64,000 nt of DNA from Parietaria judaica (lineage: Eukaryota; Streptophyta; Magnoliopsida; Rosales; Urticaceae). Below, piece after piece: positions 1 through 13,870 of the stretch; the first letter of the stretch is position 1, and every line of letters begins with the position of its first letter. The stretch is from positions 43,889,732 to 43,953,731 of the forward strand of contig OX940862.1 of NCBI GenBank assembly GCA_954871525.1, written 5' to 3'. The notes beneath the pieces were generated by a model. It made no database searches, had not been told where the DNA came from, and was given only the letters and a program-made list of their open reading frames with translations. The translations under genes were made by a program, and so were the position numbers.

Positions 1-3000
1 AATCTAAAATCAAATCCTCCTACCTAAGTATTACAAATTAATTTTGACAATCTAAAAAAAAAGGTGAGCTACTTTCGTTTATTTCGTCGTATTTCTCCAT
101 CTGTCCTTTTTTTTTACGAAATTTCTCCATTTGTCCTTTAAATCAACTTGTATGAATTTATACGCAACAATTAAGACAGACACAGAATGTAGAAGAAATA
201 AATCAAATGTTTATGTTTGTTCACTTCTATTCTGTTTTCAAATGCTCTGGGATGGCTATTCAATATCAATTTCCAGTTCCTCGTACCAAAATGTCAACAA
301 AAGAAAACGTTGATTAACAACACATTAATTGTTTCAAAATATGATCTTATCAATTCACGTGCAAAATGTTTGAATACTTTTGTACAACGTTCCTTAAAAT
401 GTCTTTTTCGAGTAAACTCCACTTCGTTCCTTTTTTTGCTTGAAAATTATAGTCCGTTTGTACCCCTTCAATGGAGAAATAACCGCTTCCTTGGACTAAA
501 AAGATTAAGTCGGTCCTATGGATCAACTTTCCTTCAGATTAACACTCTATAGAGACACTTCACTGCAATAATCACATAAGAATAAGAAACAAGATCTAGC
601 ACATTCACACATTAGGGTCTTTGCTAAGTATTACATACTAACTTTGACAATTTACACAAAAGAGCGATCTTCCTTTGTCTATTTCAACATAATTTTCCAT
701 TTGTCATTGAAATTAACCTGTATGAATTTATATACAAGTAACACGAACGCATAATGTAGAAGAAAATAAGCCAAACCTTTATGTTTGTTCACCTTTATTC
801 TGTTTTCATATATACTAGGGTGGCTATTTAATATAAACTTCATGTTCCACGTACCAATACGTCAACCACAAACAAAGCGTATTTACGACGCGATAATTGT
901 TTAAAATTATGATCGTATCGATTCAAGTGCCGAATTTCTGCGTACTTTTGTATAGTGTTCCTTAAAGTGTCTTCTTTCAATTAACTCCACCTCTTTCCTT
1001 TTCTCCTTTTAGAAATTTTAGCCGGTTCATACGCATTAAATGGAGAAAAAGCCCTCTCCCTTGGATTCAGAAGATTAAGTCTGTTCTTATGGATTAACTC
1101 TGCTTCGGGTGAATATTCTATATTCATTCCACTACAATAATAATAATATAGGAATTAGAAACGAGATTGAAAAATATTCCAGTACATTCACACATAAGTC
1201 ACCGTTTTTCCTTCAATTAAACCTCTATGGATTTATATACAACAAGTAAGACAGACACACAATGTCGAAGAAAGAAACCAAATGCTTATGTTTTTTCACC
1301 TCCATTAAGTTTTCAAATGCGCGCCAAATTGGCTATTCAATATCAGCTTCCACTCATCCGTTGTAAAACATCAACCATAAACAAAGCTGATTAACAAGAT
1401 AATCGTTTCAAATTATGATCTTGTCAATTCAAGTAAAATTTCTGCATACTTTTGTACATCGCTCCTTAAAGTGTCTTCTTCTAGTAAACTCCACTTCCTT
1501 CCATTTCTCCGCTTGCAAATTTTGGCCGATTCGTACGCCTTCAATGGAGAAATAAATTCCTTCCTTGGACTTGAAAGATTAAGTCTGGTCCCATGGATCA
1601 AATTTGTTTCATGTGAATATTCTATAGAGTCATTCGAAGACAATAATTACATAATAATTGGGAACGAGATTGAAAATCATTCTAATACATTCACACGTTA
1701 GGGTATTTGCTAAGTATTACATATTAACTTTTGCCATTTACAAAAAAGATTGAGCTTCATTCATTTATTTCGCATAATACTCCATTTGTCATTCAAATTA
1801 GCACGTATGAGTTTATATACATCAAGTAAGATAGAAACACAATATAGAAGAAAGAAAACAAAGGCTTACGTTTTTTTTTTAACTTTTATTTTGTATTAAA
1901 ATGCATCAGTCTAGCTATTCAATATATGCTTCCAGATTTTCGTACCAAAACAACAACCACAAACAACGCTGGTTAACAACATGATAATTGTTTCAAAGTC
2001 TTAATTCAATTGTAAAATTTCTCCACACTTTTGTACATCGTTGTTTAAAGTGTCACAATCTTCCCATTATAATATATGTCCTTCCTTTTCTCCGCTTGGA
2101 ACATTTAGCCATTTTGTATGCCTTCAATGGAGAAATAACCATCTCCATTGGATTCGGAAGATTAATTCTAGTCCTATATATAAGCTTTGCTTCTGGTGAA
2201 CATTATATAAAGTCATTCAACTACATTAATTACATAAGAATTAAAAACTAAATTGGAAAATATTTTAGCACATTTACACATTCCGATCTTTGTTTACTAT
2301 ATATGGAGATATGAATAAGTATGTAAAGGTTGATTTCCGTATATTGTAAAGAAAATGTGATAAAATAGATAGATAAAATTACATAACTTCACAATTTTCC
2401 TACCATATCGATCTTATGCTCTAAAAAATACCCAAACACACTATTTACGTAGGTAAATAATAATTACTATATCTCATGTTTAATCACTATTTACACGAGC
2501 AAAAATATTATTATCATATCTCGTATCTTAATTTATATTTAGACACTATGTATCATATGTCATTTATACTAATTTTTTCAAAGTTCTTCAATCTGAAAGT
2601 AAAGGCCTCGAGGTCTTGTCCTCTCATCACCGTTCAATTGACATTCCCAAGGAAAGAGCAGATAAAGATCTTAAAAAAATACTCAATAAAATACCTAAAA
2701 TAAGGTTCATATATGAGAAATATTTTTTTCACAAGTGAACCTAATTGAAAAAATATAACAAATCGTGGGAAGAAAATAACCATCTTTATCAAAAACAAAG
2801 AATCGTAGATTTAAAAAAAAAAAAAAAAACTAAAAAAATTCGTAGATATCCACATACAAAAAGCGAACGTTCGAAAATCAATCTGAAATAAACTCCTGAT
2901 ACCTAAATATTACATACTAACTTTGACCATTTATAAAAAAAAAAAAAGAGCTTCGTTTGTTTATTTCATCATATTTCTCCCTTTGTCGTTGTAATAAATA

Positions 3001-4556
3001 TTGATGAAAATGTACAACAAGTAAGACAAGCACGCAATCTAGAAGAAAAAGATCAAATGTTTCTGTTTGTTCACCCCTTTTTTATTTTCAATTTCCAAAT
3101 GTGACAGTTTGGCTATACAACATCAGCTTCCAGTTTCCCCTAACAAAACTTCAACCGCAAACAACACTGATTAACAACATGTTAATTTTCAAAAGTAAAA
3201 CCTTATCAATTCAAATGAAAATTTCTGGCATACTTTTGTAAAACTTTCCTTAAAGTGTCTTATTCTAGTACACTCCACTTCCTTCCTTTTCTGCGTTTTG
3301 ATATTTTAGCCAGCTCGTTTGCCTTCAATGGATAAATAACGCTTTTTTTTTGGACTTAGAAGATTAAGTTTGGTCATTTGGATCAACTTTGCTTCACGTA
3401 AACATTCTATAAAGTCCCGCCACTGCAATAATCATATAAGTATTCAAAACGAGATTGAATACTATACATATTAGAGTCTTTGCTAAGTATTACATACTAA
3501 CTTTTACCATTTACAAAAAAGAGCAAGCTTTCTTCGTCTATTCCGTCATTATTCTCTATTTGTTATTCAAATCAACATGGATGAATTATATGAAACACGA
3601 AAGAAAAACACACATTTTCGAAGAAAGAAACCAAATTTTATGTTGGTTCACCTCTATTATTTTTTCAAATGCGTCAAGGTGGCTATTCAACATAAACTTC
3701 CAAGTCCATGTACGAAAACGTCAACTACAAACAACGTTGATTATTAATTCTACTCCTATGGATTAAATTTGCTTCTGGTGAATCTTTTATAGAGTCACTC
3801 TATTACAATTATCACATAAGAATTAGTAACAATATCGAAAGCTACTATAGCACATTCACACACTAGGGCCTTTGCAAAGTATTACATACTAACTATGACT
3901 ATTTACAAAAAAGAGTGATCGTTGAATTTATATATAGTACGAATTTATATGAAACCAAATTTATATCACGTCCTATAGCTTTTCAAACTCCTAGGGTGGC
4001 TATTCAATATCAACTTTCATTTCCGCGTACAAAAACGTCAATGTAGAAGAAAGAAACTAAATGTTTATATTTTAGTCACCTTTATTCGGTTTTCAAATCT
4101 GCCAGGGTAGATATTCAATATTAACTCCCAGTTCCTTGTACAAACTCGCCAATCATGAACAACACTGATAACAACTTTATGCATGCTTTGCATAACATTC
4201 CTTAAAATGTATTCTTCCAGTAAACTACACTTCCTTATTTTTTCCCCGCGTTGAAATTTTAGTCGGTTTGTACGCATAGAATAGACAAATATCCATCTTT
4301 GTTTGAGCTTGGAAGTTTAAGTATGGTTGTATGGATCAAGTTTGCTTTAAGTGATCATTCTATAAAGTCACTTTACTCCACTGCAATAATCATCTAAGAA
4401 TTACAAACGAGTTTTAAGAGTATTAAAAAATGTTCACAAATTAGAGTCTTTCCTAAAAGTTACATACTAACTTTGACCGTTTACGAAAAAAAAAAACGAT
4501 CTTCTTTCGTCTATTTCATCATAATTTTTCATTTGTCCTTTGAGTGAACATGTATG
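1..4556. repeat. Degenerate tandem array A, ~580 bp unit, first part
   Basis: The same series of phrases recurs about every 580 bp: acattcacacattaggg, then tttgctaagtattacatac, actttgaccatttac, caacaagtaagacagacac, tggctattcaatatcaactt, aacaacatgataattg and ccttcaatggagaaataac. The first landmark falls near 600, 1190, 1688, 2270, 3460, 3850 and 4430, so some units are shortened (3460 to 3850 is only ~390 bp). Units differ by many substitutions and small indels. Short open frames across the array are broken at different points in each copy, so I see no coding. The interval 2295-2880 does not match the unit. The array resumes after a solo LTR. Confidence 0.8.
2295..2880. other. Non-repeat AT-rich insert within array A
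   Basis: This stretch does not match the ~580 bp unit on either side. It is AT-rich and ends near an A run at 2813-2829. I see no gene, terminal inverted repeat or target duplication. Confidence 0.4.
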
Positions 4557-6997
4557 TGTTGGAAATCGGGATATAAGTTCCGACTTCCTTACCACGATAA
4601 TAGCCTCCGAGGCGTCCCGGTAACATTTAAAAATTATTTTAAAGCGGAAAACTTGTTACCGTACCGACGACACGTAATCGGGTAATGAGCATTTTGTTAA
4701 GACCCGATAAATATTTCGAATTTAATATTTCATAAACATTATTAATAATCTAGTCGAATATGAAATAAATAGAAAGTAGTAAATGGTTGCATTTATTGAC
4801 CCAATGCATAAGGCCGTACCTCTAAGACGATTCTGGCTGCGTGTTTTGAACTTTTGCAGGGCTCCGCCGGTGCTGAAGGAAACTCCCGTGATCTTCCGGG
4901 ATATTTTCGTGGACTCCTTGTACCGAAGCGTGGGCTTCACCGGCAGGGCTCCGCCGCAAAATTTAACTAATGGTTCTTTTAAAGCTACCGGAGAAAATTA
5001 ACTCCTAACCCGAACCAGAAGAGAGATCAGAAGCAGAAAACTCGCAGACCCTGGAGAGAGAGGGAGAGCTCGAGTTTTTTGTTCTGGGGAAGGCGTGTAA
5101 AATGTGTAGAATGAGCCTCCTATTTATAGGCTCAAGCTGTAACCGATGGTCCAGATTCAAAAATTAAATTTAATTAATTATTTCAATCCAATGGTCCAGA
5201 TTCAATCTCATCTAAATCCAATGGATATAATTAATCAAGGATTTAATTAAATAATAATACATGATAATATCAAAATATTTAATCTTATCATCATATTAAT
5301 TAAATTCGAATTATATATATATACATATTAAACTTCGAATTTGTTAATGATTATCTAGATCTAATGGTTAAAAATAAATCTTAAACCAATCAAATGGATC
5401 AAATCAATTAGGGATAAAATCAAATGCCCTAGGGTTTTACTGAAACCCTAATTCGAATTCTTATCCTCATATTTATTCGAATTATATATTGTATACATAT
5501 AATATTAATTAATTTCTAATCCGACGGTAAAGATTAAATCTCAAAATCGATCCAACGGATATAATTAATTAAGCAAATTCAAAATACCTAAGCTAGGTCA
5601 CCAAGATTTCAATTTCGAATTACATTTAGGGTTTAAATCAATATCTCAATCCAACGGTTGATATTAAATCATAACCGATCAAATGGATTAAATTGATTTT
5701 AGGATTTTGCTAAAATACCAAACATTAGGTACTTATGCCGCAAATATAGAATATCCAATTCTCACTATTCGAATTAGCTAGGGTTTCAATTTACCCAAAC
5801 CCTAATTCAAATTTACACATATATAAATATATATTTTTATTTATTAATATCAATCTTTTAATTATTATTTAATTATTAATTAGATATTAATAATTAAATC
5901 CAAATTATTAAATTATATCAATAAAATCTGATCTCAATATCACACATTAAATTTCATGGTGCCACACCATCATTTAAATTCGTGACATGTGATTTAATTT
6001 CATAGTTTATCGAACCGAGCCATAAACTTAGAAAATCCATAAATAAAAAACCGTAAGTCATAATGACTTAGTTCTATAAGAAAAGTTGCTTAGAATTTAA
6101 TTTACAACAACATGTGCTGATAGAAAATCTAAATTCTAACTTTATTTTTATCAGTTAATTCCGTGTACCAAAATATGGTACTTTTGCCACGCTGACGATA
6201 AAACTATCTGACGCCTGACACAGACCTGTCAGTTTTATAAGTCGAGCAAAATGATTAAACATTATCCAGAATTTATTTTAATCACGTACGTATCATCCGT
6301 TACGGAGCTATCTTGGGGATCATGGACCCGTATCACTTAAGCTCCAACGAACTGCTAGTTGTTTGTCAAACCTCGAAGTGATTCCACTATAGACCCGAAG
6401 GGAATCATCAGGAGTATGAAGAGAGGTGTGTGATGCCGATGTCTATAATCAAGCTATCCTTACTATTAACTATCATGTTCCCAAAATAATAGTGTTGAGA
6501 ACAGCGGTAATATTTTGTACAATCAAGCCAGTAGCTCGGACTCAGGATCACTCAGGACATAGAACTAATGTCCATTTGATCATCATTTTTTACTCAACTT
6601 CAAGTTATCAGTGACAGTCTTATATGATAACTTCTTGAGTTTAAGACGCTTCATACTTAATGCACTTCTAGTGAGTGTGACACACACATAATCCAGAATA
6701 TGATTGTCACTTAGTCACATTAATGACCTTACACGATTAATGGGCTCCCACCCAGTTAATCAGGTCACAGAAATTTTAAGTTCATTTATTATGATTATTA
6801 ATTCTTCCTCACATCGACTTCGTAATGATAATAATAACATAATTGCATCCTTTATGAACTAAGGAACTAAACATTCTATTTTACTCTACCAGAAACTATA
6901 ATAAGATTAGCATAATAAGTATCATCTTTATTCAACGCCTTGTCATAATCTCTTACAAATGGATAAATATCTTGTTTAAGGACACATATGTCCAACA
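4557..6997 (-). mobile_element. Solo Copia-type LTR, minus orientation
   Basis: Read on the minus strand, the segment starts with tgttggacatatgtcc and ends with cccgatttccaaca, the usual TG...CA limits. It matches the two 2.75 kb LTRs at 41982-44731 and 49454-52199 over most of its length, including the TATA-type motif (cctatttatagg on the plus strand, 5118-5129) and the R/U5 part. The flanking 5-mers are gtatg (4552-4556) and atatg (6998-7002), one mismatch. Removing the LTR restores the array-A phrase tgtatgaatatata. No internal retrotransposon region remains, which is what LTR-LTR recombination leaves. Length is 2441 bp, shorter than its relatives because of internal deletions. Confidence 0.85.
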
Positions 6998-7002
6998 ATA
7001 TG

Positions 7003-8775
7003 AATATATATAAAATAAGTAAGACAGACAAAAAATGTAGAAGAACGAAACCAAATGTTTATTTTATTTTTTTGTATCACCTCCATTCCGTTTTCAATTG
7101 CGCCAAGGTGGCTATGCAACATCAACTTCAAGTTCCCCGTACAAAAACGTCCAAAGTTTCTTAATAACACTATAATTGTTTTAACGTTCGTTAAAGTGTA
7201 TTCTTCCAGTAAATTCCACTTCATTTTTTTTCGCTAGAAAATTTTAGCCAGTTTGTAGGTCTTCATTGGAGAAATTACCCTCTTCCTTAGATTAAGCTGG
7301 TCGTGTGGATCAACTTTGCTGAAATGAACATTTTATAGAGTCAATCCATTGCGATAATTACATTATAATTCGAAACAAGATTGAAAACTATTACAGCACA
7401 TTCATAGATTAGCGTCTTTGCTAGGTTTTACATACTAACATTGACCATTTACAAAAAAGAGTGATATTCCTTTGTTCATTTCGTCATACCTATCCTTTTG
7501 TCCCTTAAATCAACCTATATGAATCTATATACAACAAGTTAGACAGACACAACATGTTGAAGAAAGAAGGCGGATATTTCTTTTTGTTCACCCCTATTAT
7601 GTTTTTAATTGCACTAGAGTTGCAATTCAATATCAACTTCCAGTTCCCCGCACCAACACGTCAACCATAAACAACGGTGATTAACATATAATTGTTTCAA
7701 AGTATGATCTTACCAATTCAAGCTAAAAAATTGTGCATACTTTTGTAAAATGTTCCTTAAAGTGTCTTTTTTCCAGTAAAGTCCACTTCATTCCTTTCTC
7801 ATCCTTTAAATTTTTTAGCCGGTTTGTACGCCTTCAATGGAGAAATAATCCTCTTTGTCGTACTAAGAAGATTAATTCTGGTCATATCAATCAACTTTGG
7901 TTTATGTGAACATTCTATAAAGTCATTCCAATGCAATAATCACATAAGAATTAGAAACAAGATTGAATATTATTCTAGTACATTCATAAATTAGGGTGTT
8001 TGCTAAGTATTACATACCAACTTTGACCATTTACAGAAAAAGGAGCTTCGTGCGTCTATTTTGTCACAATTCTCGGTTTTTCATTCCAATTAACATGTAT
8101 AAATATATAAACAACAAGTAAGATAGACACACAATGTAAGAGAAAGAAAACAAATGTGTATTTTTGCTCACCTTTAGTCGTAACAAAACAACAACCACAA
8201 ACAACGCTGATTAACAACATGATAATTATTTCAAAGTATGATCTTTTCAGTTCAAATGCAAAATATCTGCATACTTTTTGTACAACGTTCCTTAAAATGT
8301 CTTGTTCCAATAAACTCCATTTCCTTTTTTTTCTCTGCTTGAAAATTTTAGCCGGTTCTTATTCCTTCAATGGAAAAATAATCATCTTCATTGGTCTCAG
8401 AAGGTTAAGTATAATCCTGATTAGCTCTACTTCAGGTGAACATTCTATAGAGTCACCCCACTGCAATAATCACATAATAATTAGAAACGAGATTGAAATT
8501 TATTCTAGAACATTCACACATTAGGTTCTTTGCTAAGTATTACGTACAAACTTTGACCATTTACAAAAAAAAAAAACGACATTCCTTCCTCTATTTCGTC
8601 ATACTTCTCCATTTGTCCTTCTAATTAACTTGTATGAATTTATGTACAACGAGAAAAATACATAATGTTGAAGAAAAAACAAAATGTTTATTTTTGTTCA
8701 CCTCTATTCTATTTTCAAATACGCATGGGTGGCTATATAATATCAGCTTCCAGTTCCATGTACCAAACTTTCAAA
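7003..8775. repeat. Tandem array A, second part
   Basis: This continues the ~580 bp unit after the solo LTR. The landmark acattca..attagg falls near 7398, 7977 and 8510. The last unit fades out after caccaaactttcaaaacc near 8780. Confidence 0.8.
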
Positions 8776-9020
8776 ACCATACATTACTACTTTCGATATA
8801 AGATTTTTCATTGAGCTACACCGCTATGCCGGTAAGTTACATAATTTATGCGTAAATATAAACAATCAACTCAAATTGAATACACAAAACTATAATTACA
8901 TAAATGTAGTCATAGTTACATCAATTTAATATAATTACATTTACGTAATTATTATTTCACATAGGTTGTTTGAGTTAGTTGTTTGTTATAACGTAAAAGT
9001 AACTCAGCTTTCACAAACAT
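8776..9020. other. Junction between the two tandem arrays
   Basis: AT-rich sequence with repeated ataattacat-like words. It belongs to neither array unit and I see no gene in it. Confidence 0.4.
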
Positions 9021-12000
9021 TATTACAGAAATGTATTTTCTTGTCTAACAGTTGTATTGCAAAAGAAATGTCTTCATTGAAAATTTGCAGTCGGGAATGA
9101 AGCTAGAATTTGTGAGGCTCCTGGGAGTCAAATGAGTTGCATTGCATTATAAAAAAACAGCTTTTGAGGGAAAAAAAACTCCAAAACTAAGAGGAAGAAA
9201 AATAAAAATCAAACGCTAATGCTAACCCTAGATAGTAATATGTAGCTACTGATTCTAAATCAATCCAAGAGAGAAGCCTGTGGGATTATCTATTTCAAAT
9301 GAAAACTCGAGCACTAAGTTGGTAATCCGGAGCTGGAATGTGGAGCATCCATTCATACGGAGAGGGTAGGAAAAGTTGGAGCAGTAGTGGGGAGGGTCTG
9401 ATTTTTTTTAATTATTAGGGTTTGAGCCTCAGCTAGAGGTGTCAAGTGTCGGTCTGCAATGAATGGTATTAGAGTAAATCAAATTTCAACATTGAAAACG
9501 TTGAAATATATAGCCGATCAGCTGTGTAAAATTTTCAGTCGCCAAGTTGAACAAAAATGACGTGGAAATGTCTTCATTGCAAAAAAGTTTTTTCTCTTAA
9601 AAATATTGTATTGATAAAGAAATGTCTTCATTGTAAATTTGAAGTCGGGGATGATACTAAAATTTCTGAGGCTTCTTGGGAGTGAAATGAGTTGCATTGC
9701 ATTATAAATAAAAACTTTTGAGGGAAAAATAATCCAAAAATAAGAGGAAAAAAAAAAAACGCTAATGCTAACCCTAGATAGTAAAATGTAGCTACTCATT
9801 CTAAATCAATCCAAGAGAGACAGCCCGTGCGTTTACCTATTTGAAATGAAAACTTAGCACTTAGTGTGTTATATGGAGGTGGAATGTGGAGCATCCATTC
9901 ATGGGCGAGGGTATGAAAAGCTGGAGCAACAATGGGGATGGTATGAAAATCTTTAAAAAAAAAAATTATTAGGGTTTGAGCCTCAACTAGAGTTGTGAAA
10001 TGTGCCGGTCTACAATGAATAGTATTATAGTAAATCAAATGTCAACACCGAAAACGTTGAAATATATAGCCGATCAGCTGTGCAAAATTTGCAGTCGGCA
10101 AGTTGAACATATATTAGGTTGAAATGACTTTATTGCAGAAATGTGTTTTCTCTTTTAACAGTTATATTGCAAAAGAAATGTCTTCATTGTAAATTTGCAC
10201 TCGGTGATGACGCTAAAATTTGTAAGGCTCCTGGGAGTGAAAATAGTTGCATTGCATTATAAATAATAATTTGAAGGGAAAAAATCCAAAAATAATAGGA
10301 CGAAAAAAATCGAACGCTAATGCTAACCCTAGATAGTAAAATGTAGCTACTGATTCTAAATCAATCCAAAAGAGAAGCCTATAGGTTTACACATTTGTAA
10401 TGAAAACTCGAGCACTTAGTTGGTAATCTGGAGTTGGAATGTGGAGCATCCATTCATTGGTAGAGGGTATGAAAAGCTGGAGCAGTAGTGGGGAGGGTAT
10501 GGAAATCTTTTTATTATTATTATTATTATTAATTATTAGGGCTTGAGCCTCAACTAGAGGTGCCAAGTATAGTGGTCTACAATAAATGCTATTAGAGTGT
10601 ATCAAATTTTAACACTAAAAACGTTGAAATATATAGCAGATCAGCTGTGCAAAATTTGCAGTCGGCAAGGAGGACACAAATGAGGTTGAAATATCTTCAT
10701 TGCGGAAATGTGTTTTCTCTTTAAACTGTTGTATTGAAAAAGAAATGTCTTCATTGTAAATTTTAAGTCGGGGATGAAGCTACAATTTGTAAGGCTCCTG
10801 AGAGTGAAATGAATTGCATTGCATTATAAATAAGAACTTTTGAGGGAAAAAAAATAAGAGGAAGAAAAAATAAATCAAACACTAGTGCTAACTCTAGAGA
10901 GAAACCCGTGGGTTTACCCGTTTGAAATGAAAACTTGAGCACTTAGTTGGTAATCTGGAGCTGGAATATGGAGCATCCATTAATTGGTAGAGGGTATGAA
11001 AAGCTGGAGCAGCAGTTGGGAGGGTATGAAATTTTATTTTATTTATGTATTAATTATTAGGGATTGAGCCTCAACTAGAGGTGTCACGTGTGCCAGTTTG
11101 CAATGAATGGTATTAGAGTAAATCAAATTTCAACACTGAAAACGTTGAAATATATAGCCGAGCAGCTGTGCAAAATTTGTAGTCAGCCAGTTGAACAAAG
11201 ATGAGGTTGAAATATCGTCATTGCAGAATTGTGTTTTCTCTTTTAACAATTGTATTGCAAAAGAAATGTCTTCATTATAAATTTGCAGTCCGCAATGAAG
11301 CTATAATAAGTGACGCTTCTGGGAGTTAAATGAGTTGCATTGCATTATAAATAACAACTTTTGAAGGAAAAAAAATCCAAAAATAAGAGGAAGAAAAAAA
11401 AAACGCTAATGCTAACCCTAGATGGTAAAATGTAGCTACTAATTCTAAATCAATCCAAGAGAGGAGCCGGTGGGTTTACCCATTTGAAATGAAAAATCGA
11501 GCACTTAGTTGGTAATTTGGAGCATCCATTCATGGGGAGTGGGTATGAAAAGCTGGAGCAGCAGTGAGAAGGGTATGAAAATCCTTTTTTTTTTTGTTAA
11601 TTATTAGGCTTTCAGTCTCAACTATAGGTGTCAAGCGTACCAGTCTGCAATGAATGGTATTCGAGTAAATAAAATTTTAAACAATAAAAATATTGAAATA
11701 TATAGCGGATCAGCTATGCAAAATTTGTAGTCGGCAAGTAGAACACAGATGAGGTGTAAATATCTTCATTGCAGAAATGTGTATTCTCTTTTAACAGTTG
11801 TGTTGAAAATCAAATGTCTTAATTGTAAATTTTCAGTCGGGAATGAAGCTAGAATTTTAAGGCTCCTGGGAGTTAAATGAGTTGCATTGCATTATAAATA
11901 ACAGCTTCTGAGGGAAAAAAATCCCAAAATAAGAGGAAGAAAAAAAAATCAAACGCTAGTGCTAACCCTAGATAGTAATATGTAACTTCTGATTCTAAAT

Positions 12001-12699
12001 CAATCCAAGAGAGAAGCCCATGGGTTTACCTATTTGAAATGAAAACTCGAGCACTTAGTTGGTAATCAGGAACCGGAATATGGAACATCCATTCATTGGG
12101 AAAGGGTATGAAAAGTTGGAGCACAAATGGGTCGGGTATTTTATTTTTTTATTATTAATTATTATGTTTGGGGCCTAAACTAGAGGTTTTAAGTGTGTCG
12201 GTCTGCAACGAATGGTATTAGAATAAATAATATTTCAACACGGAAAACATTGAAATATATAGCCGACCAGCTGTGCAAAATTTGCAGTCAGTAAGTTGAA
12301 CACAGATAAGGTTGAAATGTCTTCATTGCAGAAATGTGTTTTCTCTTTTATAGTTGTATTGCAAAAGAAATGTTTTCATTGTAAATTTGCACTCGGGAAT
12401 GTAGCTTGAATTTGTGAGGCTCGTGGGAGTGAAATGAGTTGCATCGCATTATAAATAACAACTTTTGAGGGAAAAAATCCAAAAATAAAAGGAAGAAAAA
12501 AAAATTATAACGCTAATTCTAACCAGAGATAGTAAAATGTAGCTGCTGAAAACTCGAGCACTAAGTTGGTATTCTAGAGCTGGAATGTGGAGCATCCATT
12601 CATTGGGAGAGGGTATGAAAAGCTGGAGCAACAATGGGGAGGGTATGAAAGTTTTTTTTTTTGTTTGTTAATTATTAGGGTTTGCGCCCCAATTATAGG
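9021..12699. repeat. Tandem array B, ~550 bp unit, about 6.5 copies
   Basis: The landmark gttgcattgcattata recurs near 9134, 9689, 10245, 10812, 11333, 11880 and 12437, giving spacings of 521 to 567 bp. Other phrases shared by the units are gcagtcggcaagttgaac, aagaaatgtcttcattgtaa, gctaaccctagatagt, tggagcatccattcat, aattattagggtttgagcct and gttgaaatatatagcc. Open frames in the array (for example minus strand 9796-10038 and 10387-10605) are repeat-encoded and shift between copies, so I do not call genes. The last unit is cut by the hAT-like element at 12700. Confidence 0.88.
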
Positions 12700-13390
12700 T
12701 AGGGGTGCAAATAATATCCGGAAACCGGGTAATAATCTTAATCCGAATCCGTACCCGGATTTAAAATCTGTATCAAAATCCGAATTCGGAATCCGGATCG
12801 GGGTACCCCTATCCAGATTCAAAATCGGATATGGGTACCGGGTATTAAAGGTAAAATAACCGGGTACTCAGTACCCAGTTTAATTACACGGTTTTATTTT
12901 TTTATTTATTTTTTATAATAATTTTTTAGGATTTGTTTAGGCCTTTCCATTTTTATTTGCATTTCCAATTTCCGGAGACTGTGTTTTTTTTTTCCTTCTT
13001 TTTTGCTCAGGCGTATGTTTTATTTTATGCTTAATGCACGGGACTATGTTTTATTTTATGCTTGATGCACGGGACTAATTTTTTATGCATTTTGGAATAT
13101 CTTTTTTATGTTTGATGTGCGGGATTATTTTTTTATGCATGTTTTTTTAAAGATGAATGTATGTTTTTGTTTATAGATAATATATATATTTATTTAAATT
13201 GGATCTGGGTAAAAATTTGGATACCCGTATCCGGATTCCAAAACTGGGTACCAAGTATGAAATTTGGCTATCAAAATACAGATACCCATATTTTGGATAC
13301 CGGTTACGAGTATCGATTTTAGGATACCCGGAATCCGGTTCCGCGTACCGGGTACCCAAAAACACCCGGGTACCCTACCCGGTTGCACCC
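12700..13390. mobile_element. hAT-like non-autonomous element with GGGTACCC-rich ends
   Basis: The left end reads taggggtgcaa and the right end ttgcaccc, a short terminal inverted repeat of the type common in plant hAT elements. Both flanks (12710-12880 and 13200-13385) are dense in ccgggtaccc and tatccgga words in opposite orientations, so the ends can pair. The middle is T-rich. It interrupts an array-B unit on its left. I could not find a clear 8 bp target duplication, so the exact limits and class are uncertain. Confidence 0.55.
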
Positions 13391-13828
13391 ATAATAAAAA
13401 GTTTAGTTTTCTAATAGAAAAAAATTTAAAAGCAGGTAATCAATATTTTTTTCTAGAATTTACTTTTGTTTTTCTTCTTCTCTATTTTTTGTAAATATTT
13501 TTTAGGTTGTAAATTACTAAAAACACATATTATTACTGCGCTTAATATTCCAATTCTTTTTTAATTGTAAAAATATCAATTTTTTATTTCCATATTATTT
13601 AAATATTATGGTTGGAGTGCAAATTCTTTTTCGGATGTAAGGATACCGAATTTTTACGTCTATTTTTTTTAAAGTTGAAGTACAATTTTTTGTTGGGTGA
13701 TAATAGTACCAAAAATATTTTACCATTGTGGTTAAAGTACCAAAATTTTTAAGGTGGTATAAGTACCATTGTTTACGTCATGTTCTTAAATTATTTTACT
13801 TAAAGTACCAATACTTTTTGGAAGGTAA

Positions 13829-13870
<42 letters not shown>

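Noticed and set aside
217..552. 111-codon open frame, and similar frames in array A (1988-2251, 8156-8524)
   Set aside because: They lie in repeat units and are broken differently in each copy; no protein family.
8800..8840. tRNA-like phrase on the minus strand (gtgtagctcaatg)
   Set aside because: No matching acceptor stem, anticodon arm or T arm.
9021..12699. Array B as a CRISPR-like or rDNA array
   Set aside because: The unit is ~550 bp without short repeat-spacer structure and without rRNA sequence.
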